A stretch of 64,000 nt of DNA from Dermanyssus gallinae (GCA_003439945.1 QVRM01002785.1:62001-126000); one strand, 5' to 3'. Shown: positions 46,390 through 59,389, counted from the first letter of the stretch. A program made the numbers and translations. The notes: generated from the sequence alone by a model not told the origin.

Positions 46390-47695
46390 TTACTATTATT
46401 ATTTATTGCATGTATAACAATGTTACAGTTGTGAGGTCTGAACGTAGTAATGCAATTCTTTTAAATAATTACTTTTTCCGTGGCGCCTAAAATATATGCC
46501 GCGTTCCCTCTGCAAAAGACAACGCTTGCATCAAGGATTAACTCCCTCTTCGGTCGCCCGTGACCTCATGAATTTCCTATTTAAATCATTGAGGAGCACT
46601 TCGGTTCCCTTTTTCATTGGTCCTAGTGTCTCCATGGCAATACAATCGTGTCTTATTTGTGGTCGAACTGCCTCCTCCACTAACGAGGCTGCCACCGAAC
46701 CAAATCGGACCAGTAAAGCAGCATAGCAAGCAGGAGCAAGGTCAATAACAACTCCTATTCTCAGACCACCTTTACGTATCAGAAAACTTGCCCTCTACCA
46801 GGTGTTTTCTTCTATATGGACATTAAGGACTTCACTAAGTGTGTCTCTGCTGACGCCGTCATACGCGACTCATTCTTTAGGGCAAACTAAAGCAAGACAT
46901 GTACGCAATATGTAGTTAAATCTTGATGACCCCAGGTTATATCTCCAAATGCACAGCGCAGCTTGAGGATGCATGCTTGCCAGTCGGACGAATTCTGGTG
47001 AGGGCCTCTTTCTTCATAGAGAGTGTATGTGAAATGCTATCGCGCTTCACGGGGGATTCCAAAACTTTAAGTTGTTTAGGTCTACATCCCTCGTCTCAGG
47101 ACCCCTAAATAGTTTCCTCTCTCTCCTGAAGCGAGCCCCAGACAGCAGCAATCTCACATTTTGAAGCTTTCCTGTCAGCCTCCAGCTTTTTCAAACTGCA
47201 GCACTCTTCTTAGATCTGTCGCAGTGATACTCGCGTGGCGTCATCTAGATACCACACGTTGAAAGGGCTGTTTATTTGCGATACTAGACCTAACTAAAGT
47301 TTTCGGGCTGACCCTCAGCCAAGATTTAACGTCCACGGAACTGTTTTTCACATTGCTTCATAGACGGACCCCCATAAATACAAATGTGCAACGGTGGGGC
47401 TCGAACCCGCGCACCTATATGTCTCCTCCGGTTGCGAGGCGCGGACTTAAGCCACCACGCCACCGGGTTCGACCGATACTAGATCTGATGTACAGAGGCT
47501 AAATAGAGCAGGTTCTAGCGGATCACCCTGCTGAATACCTGCTTCCGAACGCGATGTTAAAGTTGTGCCCCAAATTAAAAGTGGGGGATCTCTGTAACTT
47601 TGCCAGCCAATAGGAAAAGGCTCTGAACTTTTCTTCATCGCTGCATCTAGTATCATGTCCCTTCGTAACATATTAAATGCATTGCAGAAATGAAG
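46390..47695 (-). mobile_element. 5'-truncated RLE-type retrotransposon copy, split by a SINE
   Basis: Minus strand: FNMLRRDMILDA, WQSYRDPPLLIWG, SEAGIQQGDPLEPALF and SDLVS up to a SINE. After the SINE: SPFNVWYLDDA, HPQAALCIWRYNLGSSRF and, near 46720-46500, TLGPMKKGTEVLLNDLNRKF. All match the element at 51.6-57.1 kb in the same order. The 3' UTR string TTCAGACCTCACAA is also shared, and the tail is a short AATAATAATAG. It starts inside the RT. YLDD is intact but frameshifts are many. Confidence 0.9.
47291..47473 (-). mobile_element. tRNA-derived SINE inserted in the retrotransposon copy
   Basis: Flanked by CGATACTAGACC (47279-47290) and CGATACTAGATC (47474-47485), a 12-bp target duplication with one mismatch. 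Minus strand: CCCGGTGGCGTGGTGGCTTA (A box), GCGCGGGTTCGAGCCCC (B box), TTGCACATTTGTATTTATGG and GGCTGAGGGTCAGCCC. Same family as 34970-35140. Taking it out rejoins the RT reading SDLVS/SPFNVWYLDD of the host element, which fixes the order of events. Confidence 0.93.
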
Positions 47696-47699
47696 TCTT

Positions 47700-47870
47700 T
47701 AAACATCTTTCTCTCCGTGCATATGAACGCAATTGCTGCCCGGCACCTCTTCGTAATGTAAAGTGTGAAGATCTTGCTTACATAGTAGAGTCTAAGCCCC
47801 AAATATGGAAAAAAGTTGACACACTTTAGCAGTTGGCCATTACAAATAATTTTATCTATCATTTTACATG
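47700..47870 (-). pseudogene. Possible LINE thumb fragment
   Basis: A 69-codon minus-strand frame reads NGQLLKCVNFFPYLGLRLYY followed by ITKRCRAAIAFI, like the LINE thumb box (--G--I-----V-YLG--LD ... A--A). It abuts the 5' end of the truncated RLE-type copy, so the latter may have inserted into an older LINE. Short and uncertain. Confidence 0.35.
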
Positions 47871-48265
47871 TTTAAGGAGGCTGTCTTATCATCGTCCGCT
47901 TTTTGCGTACTTTGTGGATCACAGGAATCCAACTTGGCCCTGACAAAAGAAAGCTTATGTGTACTACAGTGGAATTTAGTAAAACTCTGGGCATCGCACG
48001 CGGAGTTCCAACGAAGGCTCGCCAGTGATGAAAAGAATCATTTAATTTTGTTGTTACTCAAACGGCCTAAAGAATTTTTGTGGCATCAATTTGCACACCA
48101 CGAGACCATTGAAGATCGATACTCAAATTCCACGCTAAAAAAGTTTAGCATCAAGCAAACAGACGGAACACGGTAAGTGCAGAAGAACAAGACGACGCGG
48201 TAAACGTAAAGTGTAGGTCGGCTTATATCAGCAAAAAAAAACCAACAACAACAATCTTTAAACTA
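47871..48265. other. No certain feature
   Basis: A 102-codon plus-strand frame (47868-48176) has no motif that I know. Confidence 0.3.
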
Positions 48266-48900
48266 CCAAAACAAATGGATGACAAGACGTCAACGGCAAA
48301 GGAAGCGGCAACGGCTACAACGTTGTCAACGAAGACTTCTGTAGAGGCATGAAAGGACAAGGGGGAAAACGCTGGCTTTACCACAGTCCAACGGAGGCGG
48401 AGCGCCAAACAAAGTTTCGTGTGCAGAAAGGCAGCGCAGCTGATAGAATAGGCAATCTGGAAGTGTATGCTGGGTACCAGGAAGGTTCAGCGCGCTAAGA
48501 GTAGCATGGCTGGCGGCCTAAACGTCAGCTGTCAACCAACACACCTGGTTCGTGTCGACGAGGTCGATAGGAACATTTCTAAAAGCGGTTTTCGAAATGC
48601 GGACGCAAGGTGATGATGTCGTGTTCTGTAATGCGGGGACTACGGCGACTACGCAGAGTGCAGCAAGAGTGAATTCTGGCCCAATGGTATCCAGGGCTGG
48701 TGGTGCCCCCTACGAAGAAATAGTTATGGAAGGCAACCTCTTAGAGGGCCGATACACCTAACCAACTCAGAACAGGAAAGAATCGCCTAACCGGTCTTCT
48801 ATATGCCTGCGAGGTTAAGCGTCCGCTCACATTGGACAGGATACAATGAATCTGTCCTTTGAGGCATAAATAGTACATTAAAGTAAGTTCTAGTCTCTTT
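48266..48900 (+). pseudogene. LINE fragment, paralogue of 8.5-8.7 kb, with possible ORF1 part
   Basis: Plus strand near 48283-48420 reads MDDKTSTAKEAATATTLS and KDKGENAGFTTVQRRRSAK. The latter resembles the GF-TV-(R/N)RR-K box of LINE ORF1 proteins. At 48781-48870, AATCGCCTAACCGGTCTTCT, GACAGGATACAATGAATCTG and CCTTTGAGG match 8585-8690 in the same order. So both loci hold one LINE family, here with the segment before the RT. No RT boxes are readable beyond. Confidence 0.5.
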
Positions 48901-49109
48901 TTACGGAGACGTAGGCTCCTTGTCTAACTGTTCGTCTCGATCAGCATTCTTCCACCCTAATTTTTTTCAAGGCTGACATATAGTTCTGACAGAGTATGGG
49001 CTCAATGCAGAATTTGGCTTGCTTGAAAGGCGTTTCACAAGGTACATGAAGCAATCATGTTGTCAATTGTAGACACGGGACCGCTTTGCGTACCTAATGT
49101 CAGGCTGTG

Positions 49110-49480
49110 CACTGGCTTTTGAAATAATTCGATTGAGGTTAAAGGCGCCGCGTACAGTACTATTCGAGAAACTTTGCCTCGGAATGACAAAATAAAGTTG
49201 AACAAGTCCGAGGAGGGACTGGAGACCTAGATATGTTCAGTGCCTCTCATCTCCCGTCTGGTCTTGCATGTAGATCGCCACGTCTGACCCTGGTCTGTTC
49301 GAATACGAACTTCTACGAGAAATCCATAGAGTGCATTTGTCAACTGTGCTCTCAAGCGTTACGAAGTGTCATGCGCTTGTCTGCCGGGCTCTTTTGACAA
49401 AATTGCTGCACGGCCTCTCTCGAATAACATTCCGACAGCAGCTGAAAACAGGATACGCCGTGAGACTAGAATCGCCGTGA
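49110..49480. repeat. Dispersed repeat, paralogue of 9120-10135
   Basis: GCGTACAGT near 49150 and TTCAGTGCCTCTCATC, TCTGGTCTTGCATGT, GTCTGTTCGAAT and GAAGTGTCATGCGC recur in order with 9120-9150 and 9925-10110. This locus is more compact, so the 8-10 kb copy has an extra insert. Confidence 0.65.
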
Positions 49481-51630
49481 GACATACCTTCAATGCACCG
49501 ATGGTCGGAATGGTTAGATACCTAGGGTTCGAACAGTTATTGTGGCAACATGGCTACTGACACTTAGAGGTATGGTTTATCGTCTATTCTCAATGAGCAT
49601 TGCTTGATCAACAATGGGGATTGCACCGGCGATACCCCGGCAGATATCAACCATAACTAGTGCCCCAGTCCCCAAACCACGCCGCCACATACTACTTTCG
49701 TAATGCCGCAGCGAAATAACCTCCTCGGCAAAACTTTATATACCTTTCATCATATAGGTTTGTGTGTGTATAATATTGTGATTACACTTGACAAGTGCAT
49801 GTGCTACAACGATAGGTATTTTTAATGAAATATTACTTTGACGTAAATTGTGACAGATTGCCTGTAAAAGAGCATGTCAATAAAACAACAATCTGATGAA
49901 CGGATGATGATTCGTCTTCAGTGAGCTTACTTGACGTCCATCACCATTTATATAAGCCTCAGTGTTGCCGGCAATATGTCGAATGCCCCCGTGGTCATAG
50001 TGTGCAACCACGGCGTCATCCTCATACATTATGGCAACTACGTTTCTAAACTCTGCCCGTACATGGCGGACTACGCGCTAAGTAAGGCGAACGCAAGACA
50101 GCTGAGCGGGTTTCCACGTTTTGCCTTCCAGCTCTAACGTTTTGTCCCAGCTGTATAGTCTGTATATGTCTACGTCTACAAATGCTCCACAAATACCGCA
50201 AAGCTTCTACATAAGTGCTAATACGAACCAATCTTAGACTGAAGTACATGGATCTTTTTAAACGTTCTCACGCAATGTGTCGATATAGATTTGGATTGTC
50301 TGCACTATTGTCGCATTGTTGTACCAGACATGAGGTATACCGACTATCTTCGGTAGGAACTGAACGGAAAAAGCAATTTATATAGTAATCTGAGTATCTA
50401 TGTGAACAGACAACAAAGATGACATGTTGCTGCACCTGCCGACTCTGCTTAATGCTTGTAGTAGATTCCATGTGGGCCACTATTCTTCCTATTTGTACAC
50501 CTCCTCCCTAAAGGGCAAGTTCATAAGGTGCTGTTCTAAAGTGAGCGATTGCTCGATCAAGGAATCAGAAATCGGTGGATGCTCGTTCAGCAATAAAATA
50601 GTCAGATGCTGACAAGCCTACTGCTCTCTTATGATCTTCTGCCGGCGGCGAGCTAGATAGCCGTAGAACGCACGTTTTGCTCTCTGAAGCAGGCGCACCT
50701 GTTCTTCCTCTTTATATCGGCATTTACAACCCATAACAGCTTCCCGTAAGATTCCCTACGCTGTTCATAGACCGCACAATGCTCAGCAATTGTCTCGGAG
50801 TTAGGGTCCTTGCTCGTCGCAGGAGCTCTAACATTTTACGACGTTTCACCTTCATTAAACCTGGTTGAGTCAATGCCGCAACTGCCTCCGCCATCTTCTT
50901 TGTCTAACTAGTGCAACCCTAACGGCTTCCGCGAGAGTACTGTTGCGCTGTTCAATATCGCCGCCAAATGTTGGCCCAATGTGATATCTAGATGGATTAA
51001 AAAACCGTAGCAAGGAACACAAGCAATAGATGGACAAAAGCACGCACCTAATATTGTTCAGGGTAGTCCCCCCAAAGGTCAGTATTAGTCTAGTCGATCG
51101 ATCCTCAATAGCCTTTGTACGACAAGCAAAATATGTAATCCAAAATACCCGACAAGCAAAATAGTTAATCCAAAATACTCGCCTACGGCGCACATCACAT
51201 CATTGTTGCTCAATTATATCTTTCCGAAAAGAAACTTTTTAAAGTTTTAAAAGATAATACTCACATGAGGCCTGATCGGGGGAATAATTTGCATGGTCAA
51301 AGTTCGCGTAATTTGAATATGGTGTTACTCACGTGGGACGAGCAACGAGGAACACTGAGTGAAGGGCTAGCAAAGTGAGAGGTCTAACTACGGCCTCTGC
51401 AGCCCAGGGATTTCATCACGTTCTGTGCAACGCAGATGGTTTTCATAAACCACAGGACGGATGTCGATTTAGACAATTCTGAAGCAAATGTTATAGAGGC
51501 GACGCCGCGCTATTTCCGGCCGTTCGGACCATAGTAGAACTAGCAAAACGCTAAATTGATGATTGACTCGAAACATTTTAATGTATTATACACGCATTTA
51601 CCGAGCCCGGACGTTAAAACATTATTTTTT
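49481..51630. other. No recognised gene
   Basis: A local direct repeat, GACAAGCAAAATA(T/G)-TAATCCAAAATAC, occurs twice near 51121-51180. The 107-codon minus-strand frame over it (50870-51193) therefore contains a repeated peptide and is not recognised. Confidence 0.35.
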
Positions 51631-51756
51631 TAAATAATCATAATAATAATATATATATTTTTTTCGTCTGCAAGCGCTAGCCGTGAGTGGACACGCTTGC
51701 ATCGAGCTCTCGCATAAAACGGTTCTTTTCGGTGAAAATACTGTGCTACAACTAGT

Positions 51757-53616
51757 GTGAAATGCACAAAAGGTTCTTTCAGATACAGTGATCATTCTCA
51801 GTGTAAAAACCAAAAAAAACTTGCTCGAGTTGTCTTACCCGGCTCTACCGAAGTCGTAGTGGATACGCCTTCGAAAACTGAACGGATGCACCATACTGAA
51901 GATAATGTTGTGGACCAGACCACCTGCACCACAGATGAGCCAGGTTTAGTGCATACACTGCCACCGAACATCTGCTTACAGCCAAACAACTCTCGACCGG
52001 GGTCACCATATACGCCTCATCAAGGATCGTCAGTTACCCGTTTGAACAACAGTGATTATTGTGACTATTCACCACAATCATCTCGCTCGTCATCACCTCT
52101 GTTGTGCTGCAAAGCCGGCAGACGATCAGGAGAGGAGAGCAGCCACAGGTGCGGTGTCAAGTGTCACAGGTCGAAGACGTCGTCAAGCGAAACAGTGGCA
52201 GCAAGAGAACGCCAGCGCCGAGAAGCCAGGCTAGCCGAGATGGTGGAGAGGGCGACTGACAACGACCCGATAGATGTAAACAGTGAGGATGACGATCAAC
52301 CGTCCGAAACAGATGACAGCATGTCACACGCTGCCGATGAGAGAGGAGTGTGGAATCACATCCCAACTCGGCAAGAGAAAGCGACAAAAGTTGCCGCTAA
52401 GAAAGTAGCCAAAGAGATCGCCTCCGCGGCTACACAAAGAGAGAGAAAGACAATCTCTTCGACGGCTCTGCCGGAATTAATTTTCCACTCGCCAGATAAC
52501 CCTGAAGCACTAAGACCGCTTAGTGTTTTTCAGATAACTGTAGAGCTCAGCAAGATTTTTCCGGGAGCTAAGGCGCGAATAACGACGCACGGGAAATTGG
52601 CAATTTGCCTCAAAGACCCAGCGCAAACGGTAACAGCAAAACAGCTCGATAGCATTTGTGGTGTGAAAATACAACACTGCCCAGACACATCAGCATTCGA
52701 GATCAAGGCGTCGACGAAGTCAAAAGAGAAAAATACGCCATTGCCGCACGCGATAACAAAGGGAACACAATAAAAGCATGGAAAAATTCGGGCAGAGTGC
52801 GACTACGCTTTGACGCAATGCCAATCGCTGAAGTACGCATGGTTGGTGAGGTATTTAAGGTGACATTGTGCACAGGGTCTCTAATGCAATGTTTACGATG
52901 CCATAAATATGGACATAAGGCCACAGATTGTCTAAGACGAGGAGATCCTACCTGCAGGAAATGTGGTAGTCCCGGGCATGAAATGTGGGAATGCCAAAAT
53001 AAGGCTCGTTGTGCCAATTGTGGAGGTGCTCACGCATCTAATGATAACAGTTGCGGGGTTAGAAAGGTATATAAAGAAGCGGAACGAGTAAAGCTCTGCG
53101 AAAAAGTGTCTGGACGCCTTCCTGTCTCAGACGATTTTCCATTGCTTATCAGAGCGACACAGAACGCCAGCTCTGAGCCCGTTAAGGGAGATAAGTCTTA
53201 CGCAGATGTCGCCAAACCAAGCACCGTTCAAGCCCCCACACAAGTTCTACATAAAGATGTTAAGACTGTACTATGCAATCTCCCACCATCCATTGCTCCC
53301 AAAACACCGTCCGATACAACAAAAAAACAGAGCTCAGAAAAGACAATAAGAAAGTCACAGGCAGGAAAAAAACAGATCATCAAATGACTCTTCACATATT
53401 GTCATTGCAATCCTAAAAATATGGAAGAAAATTAAACCTATGCTCTCCAATTGGCTAGGTCATAATCCAGTTATCAAGACTGTCTTGTCATATCTCGAAT
53501 CCGAGACTGGGATTGCTTTTTTAAAGACCGTTCTAGACGGTACTGATGACCCACAGCTATCAGCATTGCCCGGAACGGTTGATCAGAGTCCCGCGAAGCC
53601 AACTTTAAATGACTAG
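51757..53616 (+). pseudogene. ORF1: gag-like protein with zinc knuckles, frameshifted
   Basis: Three segments form one protein: frame at 51757-52773, then 52656-53387, then the first frame again from about 53365 to TAG at 53614-53616. The first part is Ser/Arg-rich and acidic. The second carries three knuckles between 52890 and 53054: C-X2-C-X4-H-X4-C, the same again, and C-X2-C-X3-H-X6-C. The last part reads IWKKIKPMLSNWLGHNPVIK. Such proteins bind the element RNA. No ATG opens the first frame; it begins with GTG, and the first in-frame ATG is near 51886. The frame changes fall in A-runs and may be mutations. Confidence 0.8.
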
Positions 53617-54096
53617 CCAACAATATCAGAACACGCCACTGAGAACGCCACCGAGAACGACTCGGAAATGGCTTTACCCCTTTCCCAGACACCATATGTT
53701 TGCAACTACTGTGGTCAAGCTGTACGATCTTCTAAGGGCCTAAAAATGCACATAACACGTAAACACCCTCTGGCTCCTTGTCGAAGCCTCCGTACGAGTC
53801 ACAATCCGGGCCCGAGCAATGATATAGCCAACACATCAAACATCGATACGCAACCTGACGCAAAGTTACTAGTACAAGTCCTATCACATGCTCGCAGAAA
53901 TTTAAGACTAGCCAAGAAAAGAATCATACCCCGTGGGGCTAGAGAAGTCTGTGCTATAGCATACACGACAGCATTAAGCAATTTTAACACAAAGCTCGAC
54001 CTTGAAGGTTGGAATAATCTTATGATGCTTCCGTCATTGATGTTTACACTGCCTCGCCAAAAAAATTCAGAAAAAAACACTAACAAAAAATATTAG
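53617..54096 (+). pseudogene. ORF2 start: C2H2 zinc finger segment
   Basis: From TAG at 53614 the same frame continues open. The first ATG is at 53668. The protein has PYVCNYCGQAVRSSKGLKMH followed by ITRKH, a C-X2-C-X12-H-X4-H finger (53701-53766), as found N-terminal to the RT in R2-type elements, where it helps bind the target DNA. Further on: NLRLAKKRIIPRGAREVCAI. The frame ends at 54096 in an A-rich run, and the next part is one frame over. Confidence 0.85.
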
Positions 54097-55888
54097 AAGT
54101 AATGTAGCACAAATAGGTTCTCGAACACTTCAAACTCTCCCTGATTCGATCACACCTAGCACAATCGGCAATAGGTTTCATATCACTAACGACCAACACA
54201 GCGTGCGCCAGGCAGAGATGAAATTAGCAGAAGGCGATATTCGTTCCGCTGCTCGATCGCTACTGTCCTTAGACACATTGGCACCCCACGATAAGCATAC
54301 CGAGTCTGAACTACGGAGCAAACACCCAGTTAGTCCACCCGGGTGTCAAGAACAGTTAGATCTTCTGCAACAGCCCGCCACACTAGACCTAGATAGAGTT
54401 GAAGGATCTCTCGTCTTTGATACCATTCGATCTTTTCCCTTTGCAAGTGGAGCCGGTTTAGACGGCCTACGGCCTCGACATCTTCGAGACATGCTAAGCC
54501 AGACGATTCCATCTTCGGAGCGCTTACTAACCGAGCTGGGCATTTTTATGGCCAGAGTGCTAAATGGGGCTTTGCTATCGTTCTGTCAACCCGTTTTCTA
54601 CGGTGCAAGTTTGACTGCCCTCCGAAAGAAAGATAATTCTATTAGGCCCATAGCATGCGGACTAACTCTATAAAGAACGGCTTCAAAGATTGCGATGGCC
54701 ATGAACAAACAGGCAATTGTTGCGGCGGTTTCACCCCATCAAATGGGTGTTGCCATTAGAGGAGGAGCGGAGGCTACAGTACACGCTACACGCGCTTTTC
54801 TGGAAGCAGAAAGACCGACAAAAGTACTAGTTAAACTAGACTTCCGAAACGCATTTAACACAATAAGAAGGGACAGAATTTTTGACGAAGTAAAGAGAAA
54901 AGCCCCACGACTCTATCCGATGATATGGCAGAGTTACAAAGATTTATCAATCCTCGCTTGGAACGCAGATATAACCATAGAGTCACAAACTGGCATTCAG
55001 CAGGGAGACCCATTGGGACCGGCTCTGTTCTGCCTCGGCATTTCGGATCTGGTATCAAGCCTACAGAGCCCTTTCAATGTCTGGTACCTAGACGACGCTG
55101 TCTTGGGAGGTCCCGCAAATGTCGTGGCGAGAGATCTGCAAACTATACTGAACTTTGAGGAACCAGGAGGACTTACTCTCAATGCTGCCAAATGCGAGGT
55201 TTTAGCTGCCGGAGGCACCCTTCAAGATCAGGCGCAAGCTATACAAGAGATCATGGAAGCACTTCCTGGGATATCTTGTGTATCTCAGGGTAACCTAGAT
55301 GTTCTAGGTTCTCCCATAATGGCCGAAAAAATCCCACGTGCTCTCGATGCTAAACGAGAGACTCTGGTAAAAATTCGCCCACGACTTACCAGTATGCACC
55401 CGCAGGTGGCTCTGTGTCTATGGAGACACAGTCTTGGCTCACCAAGATTTGTCTACATGCTACGAACATGTCAGACCTTGAAATACATGGAGGGTCTTGC
55501 AGCCTATGACGAGACCACCAGAAGCATTCTAAGCGAGGTACTTAACATTAACTTAGAAGGAAACATGTGGGAGAGAGCTAGCCTCCCCATCGACGACAGA
55601 GGCCTTGGAATAAGAAGAGCTACGGCTCTTGCTGCAGTGTGCTATGCTGCATCCTTAAATCAATTTGGCTTCCTGGCAGAATCACTTCTTTGTGAGGAAG
55701 CAAAGATTAAACTGAAAAAGGCAACCGCGGTGGCAGACGCCACAATCAGGAGTCAACTCGATCCTGGCCCTCTGAGAGAGCACGTGAGTCAGAAACGTCT
55801 TGACGCGTACAAAACTAAGAAGTCCGCGCGAGATATAATGAATAACCTTACATCAGCAAGAGAGCGTGCCGTCTTTCTAGCGGCTTAA
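54097..55888 (+). pseudogene. ORF2: reverse transcriptase
   Basis: In frame 2 from about 54085: SGAGLDGLRPRHLRDM, LRKKDNSIRPIACGLTL, a TAA at 54671-54673, then KVLVKLDFRNAFNTIRRD (palm, first Asp), QTGIQQGDPLGPALFCLG and NVWYLDDAVLGG (YLDD at 55085-55096), LTLNAAKCEVLAAGG, and a long thumb. YLDD in place of the usual YADD also occurs in the sister copy at 47.2 kb, so it is a family trait. TAA at 55886-55888 breaks the same frame before the endonuclease. All catalytic aspartates remain. The long clean frame of 397 codons suggests recent activity. Confidence 0.93.
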
Positions 55889-56560
55889 CATCCTTTCAGC
55901 GGGGGCTGGCATCAAGCGCTGCCCTCCCGTCAGCTTGGTACCATGCTGGATCCAAACCCCTTCCGCATGGTGTCAGCTCTTAGGATAGGCGCCCCCGTCT
56001 GCCAGCCCTTCACGTGCCTCTCATGCGGCCAACCGGTTTACTCGGACGGTCTACACCCGTTAAGCTGTCTAAAAAGCCCCGGCAGACTTACAAGGCACGC
56101 TGAACTCAACGCCATAGTGAGAAGAGCTCTTAGAAGGGCAGGGATACCATCTACGCCCGAACCAGTAGGTCTTAATGGCAGCAGTGAGTTGCGACCTGAC
56201 GGGGTCACCATCCCGCTGTGGTCGCACGGAAAGTGCCTTGTATGGGATGTAACGGTTTCATGCACGACGGCGTTATCATATTTACGCCACAGCGCAGTCG
56301 AATCGGGATGGGTAGCAGAACGTGCGGATTCTAAAAAACGGAGGAAGTATCTAGAACTATCTAGAAGCTACCACTTTGCACCCATTACACTAGAGACACT
56401 CGGCCCCATCAACACAGGTACAGCAAAACTCCTGCAAGACATCGGAAAACGAATCGAAGACGTTACGGGCGATCGGCGCGAGGCCATGTTTTTGAGACAG
56501 ATGATGTCTTTGGCCGTGTGTAGAGGGAACGTGGCTTCCATTATAGGCGCCATGAACTGA
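55889..56560 (+). pseudogene. ORF2 C-terminus: zinc motif and restriction-like endonuclease
   Basis: In the same frame after the TAA: a Cys/His cluster (C-X4-C-X2-C-X9-H-X3-C around PVCQPFTCLSCGQ and LHPLSC), then ELRPDGVTIPLW and KCLVWDVTV, the P-D ... D-X-T pattern of the restriction-like endonuclease, then ADSKKRRKYLEL and VTGDRREAMFL. In R2 relatives this domain nicks the target for priming. The stretch 55943-56560 (205 codons) is uninterrupted, and the last residues SIIGAMN end the ORF. Catalytic Asp residues are present. Confidence 0.85.
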
Positions 56561-56623
56561 CAGAAAGCGAACAGAGCAGGATAAACATGATTTAAACGTT
56601 CATACCTCACAATTGTATTAACT

Positions 56624-56634
56624 AAATAATAATA

Positions 56635-56674
<40 letters not shown>

Positions 56675-56709
56675 TAATAATAATAATAATAATAATAATA
56701 AAATAATAA

Positions 56710-56793
<84 letters not shown>
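56624..56793. repeat. (AAT)n tail of the RLE-type element
   Basis: About 55 AAT units with a few variants. It starts 60 bases after the ORF2 stop and lies between the 3' UTR and the second truncated copy. Confidence 0.97.
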
Positions 56794-56795
<2 letters not shown>

Positions 56796-56800
56796 TTAAT

Positions 56801-57951
<1,151 letters not shown>

Positions 57952-57994
<43 letters not shown>

Positions 57995-58008
57995 TATATA
58001 TATATATA
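57952..58008. repeat. (TA)n microsatellite
   Basis: About 27 TA units, with one AG interruption near 57991. Confidence 0.95.
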
Positions 58009-58207
58009 GTTCTCTCTCAGTTTTACATTTCCCTATAAATCATTTTTGAGCAATTATTATTATTCGTTCAAGTTATATACAAGCAAAAGTACGCTGGACC
58101 CTGCGAGTTGTCTCCTGGTGTTTTTCTCGTTTCAGGAAGGTCTTCTATAGGTGTTTAATCAAGCCGTACAAATATAATCTACGGATGTTCTTTACCGAAT
58201 TTTGATA

Positions 58208-58228
58208 TTATATATATATATATATATG
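58208..58228. repeat. Short (TA)n microsatellite
   Basis: About ten TA units. Confidence 0.9.
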
Positions 58229-58378
58229 ATTTTGAGTCACCTTACGTACAAATCGGAATTCTGTACCGCCTGCAGTAAGGGTTGGGCGGAGCGACTGAGT
58301 GTGGCACAGGGGCGTATGTTTCGGGGATCGGCCAGTCGAGAGAGGAAACAACACAATATATAAGATATAGAAAATACC

Positions 58379-58857
58379 ATGCGCTATTTAACCTTGATAG
58401 TGATTTTTAAGAATATCCATGGGATTGGACCGAAGATACTAGAACTTGATCGCCTTGGAGGGGCGAGAGAGACCAGAGCATCTAACACGGTCACACTGAA
58501 GATCCACATGTATCGAAGCGGCAAGGGCAGCCAAGCTTTTGGCGTGCGAGCTCTCAGAGAGTGGAACACTCTTCCGGTTAGCTTGCGTTGTTTGAAATCC
58601 TTAAATAACTTCAATGAGAATTTAAAGTCACACCTATTACCCCGTCAATAATGGATACACTAGTCTTCCTAAATTGACTCTTGCATAGAAGTAAACACAA
58701 GTAATTTCATTCCGGCTGCAACTTTTTGCCAACACAATGCTAACTGTTGTAGGTTTAAATTACTATAGACGCCTTGGAAATATTTGTAAATGTATGAAAC
58801 AACATACCATTGTAATTGTGTATATAATAAATAAATGACCTTGTTCAAAAACAAATC
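58379..58857 (+). mobile_element. CR1/L2-like LINE 3' end, plus orientation
   Basis: A 90-codon frame ending at 58651 reads GSQAFGVRALREWNTLPVSL and LNNFNENLKSHLL, the typical last residues of CR1/L2-like ORF2 proteins (G--SF---A---WN-LP--IR---SL--FK--LK-HLL). A 3' UTR follows to about 58857. The same 3' UTR occurs in opposite orientation at 59484-59690. The RT core is absent. Confidence 0.82.
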
Positions 58858-59385
58858 ATATCAGACCGTTCACATGCAATTTGGCTGCCTTTAGTCGTCT
58901 CAGTGTCTCTGCCAGTGTTATTTTACTAATAGCCTAGCCAATGCGCGTCGGTCGTGGTTGAACGGCAGAAGGTCGCACAAAGCGAGACACGGCATGGCGG
59001 CGGTTCACCCGATTCGGTCGAATTAGCAACATGGCTGCCGGGGTCGTCGTAATCCAGCTAGACAGTTGGTCTCTAGGGCCAGCATCAGTAAGTCAGGACA
59101 TGGCATGACTGGTACATTTTTCCACACTAAGCACAGCCTTTCGATCATCGTTTGCAGTCACTTTTGAGCAACAGCGGCTATACCGATATTAGTAGCAGCC
59201 GCAGCAGCAAATAGCAACATCATTAGCAATAGCAGCAGCGACAAACAAGAAGAGCAGCAACGATACTATGCAGGGAAATATGGAAGCACTGGCCGTTTGT
59301 GTATCATTATCAGACGAGATAGAAACATTTCTTATGTATGCATACAATTGCACAGCTACACAAACACACACGCTAATACACAGCG

Positions 59386-59389
<4 letters not shown>
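58858..59389. other. Spacer between inverted LINE ends
   Basis: A run of GCA/AGC triplets near 59190-59260. No gene recognised. Confidence 0.35.

Larger units (their letters stand above)
51650..56793 (+). mobile_element. RLE-type non-LTR retrotransposon with CCHC gag, RT and (AAT)n tail
   Basis: The plus strand holds, in order, a gag-like region with three zinc knuckles, a C2H2 zinc finger, a reverse transcriptase and a C-terminal PD-(D/E)XK-like endonuclease, then a 60-base 3' UTR and an (AAT)n tail. A C2H2 finger before the RT and a restriction-like endonuclease after it are the features of the R2/R4/NeSL group of LINEs, which differ from APE-type LINEs. The 5' flank (51632-51652) is itself AATAAT-rich. 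The element is disrupted by at least three frame changes and two or three stops. The exact 5' end is uncertain. Confidence 0.9.

Noticed and set aside
52690..52775. Programmed frameshift in gag
   Set aside because: An A-rich run lies at the overlap of the two frames, but no clear slippery heptamer in the zero frame, and the element has other simple indels.
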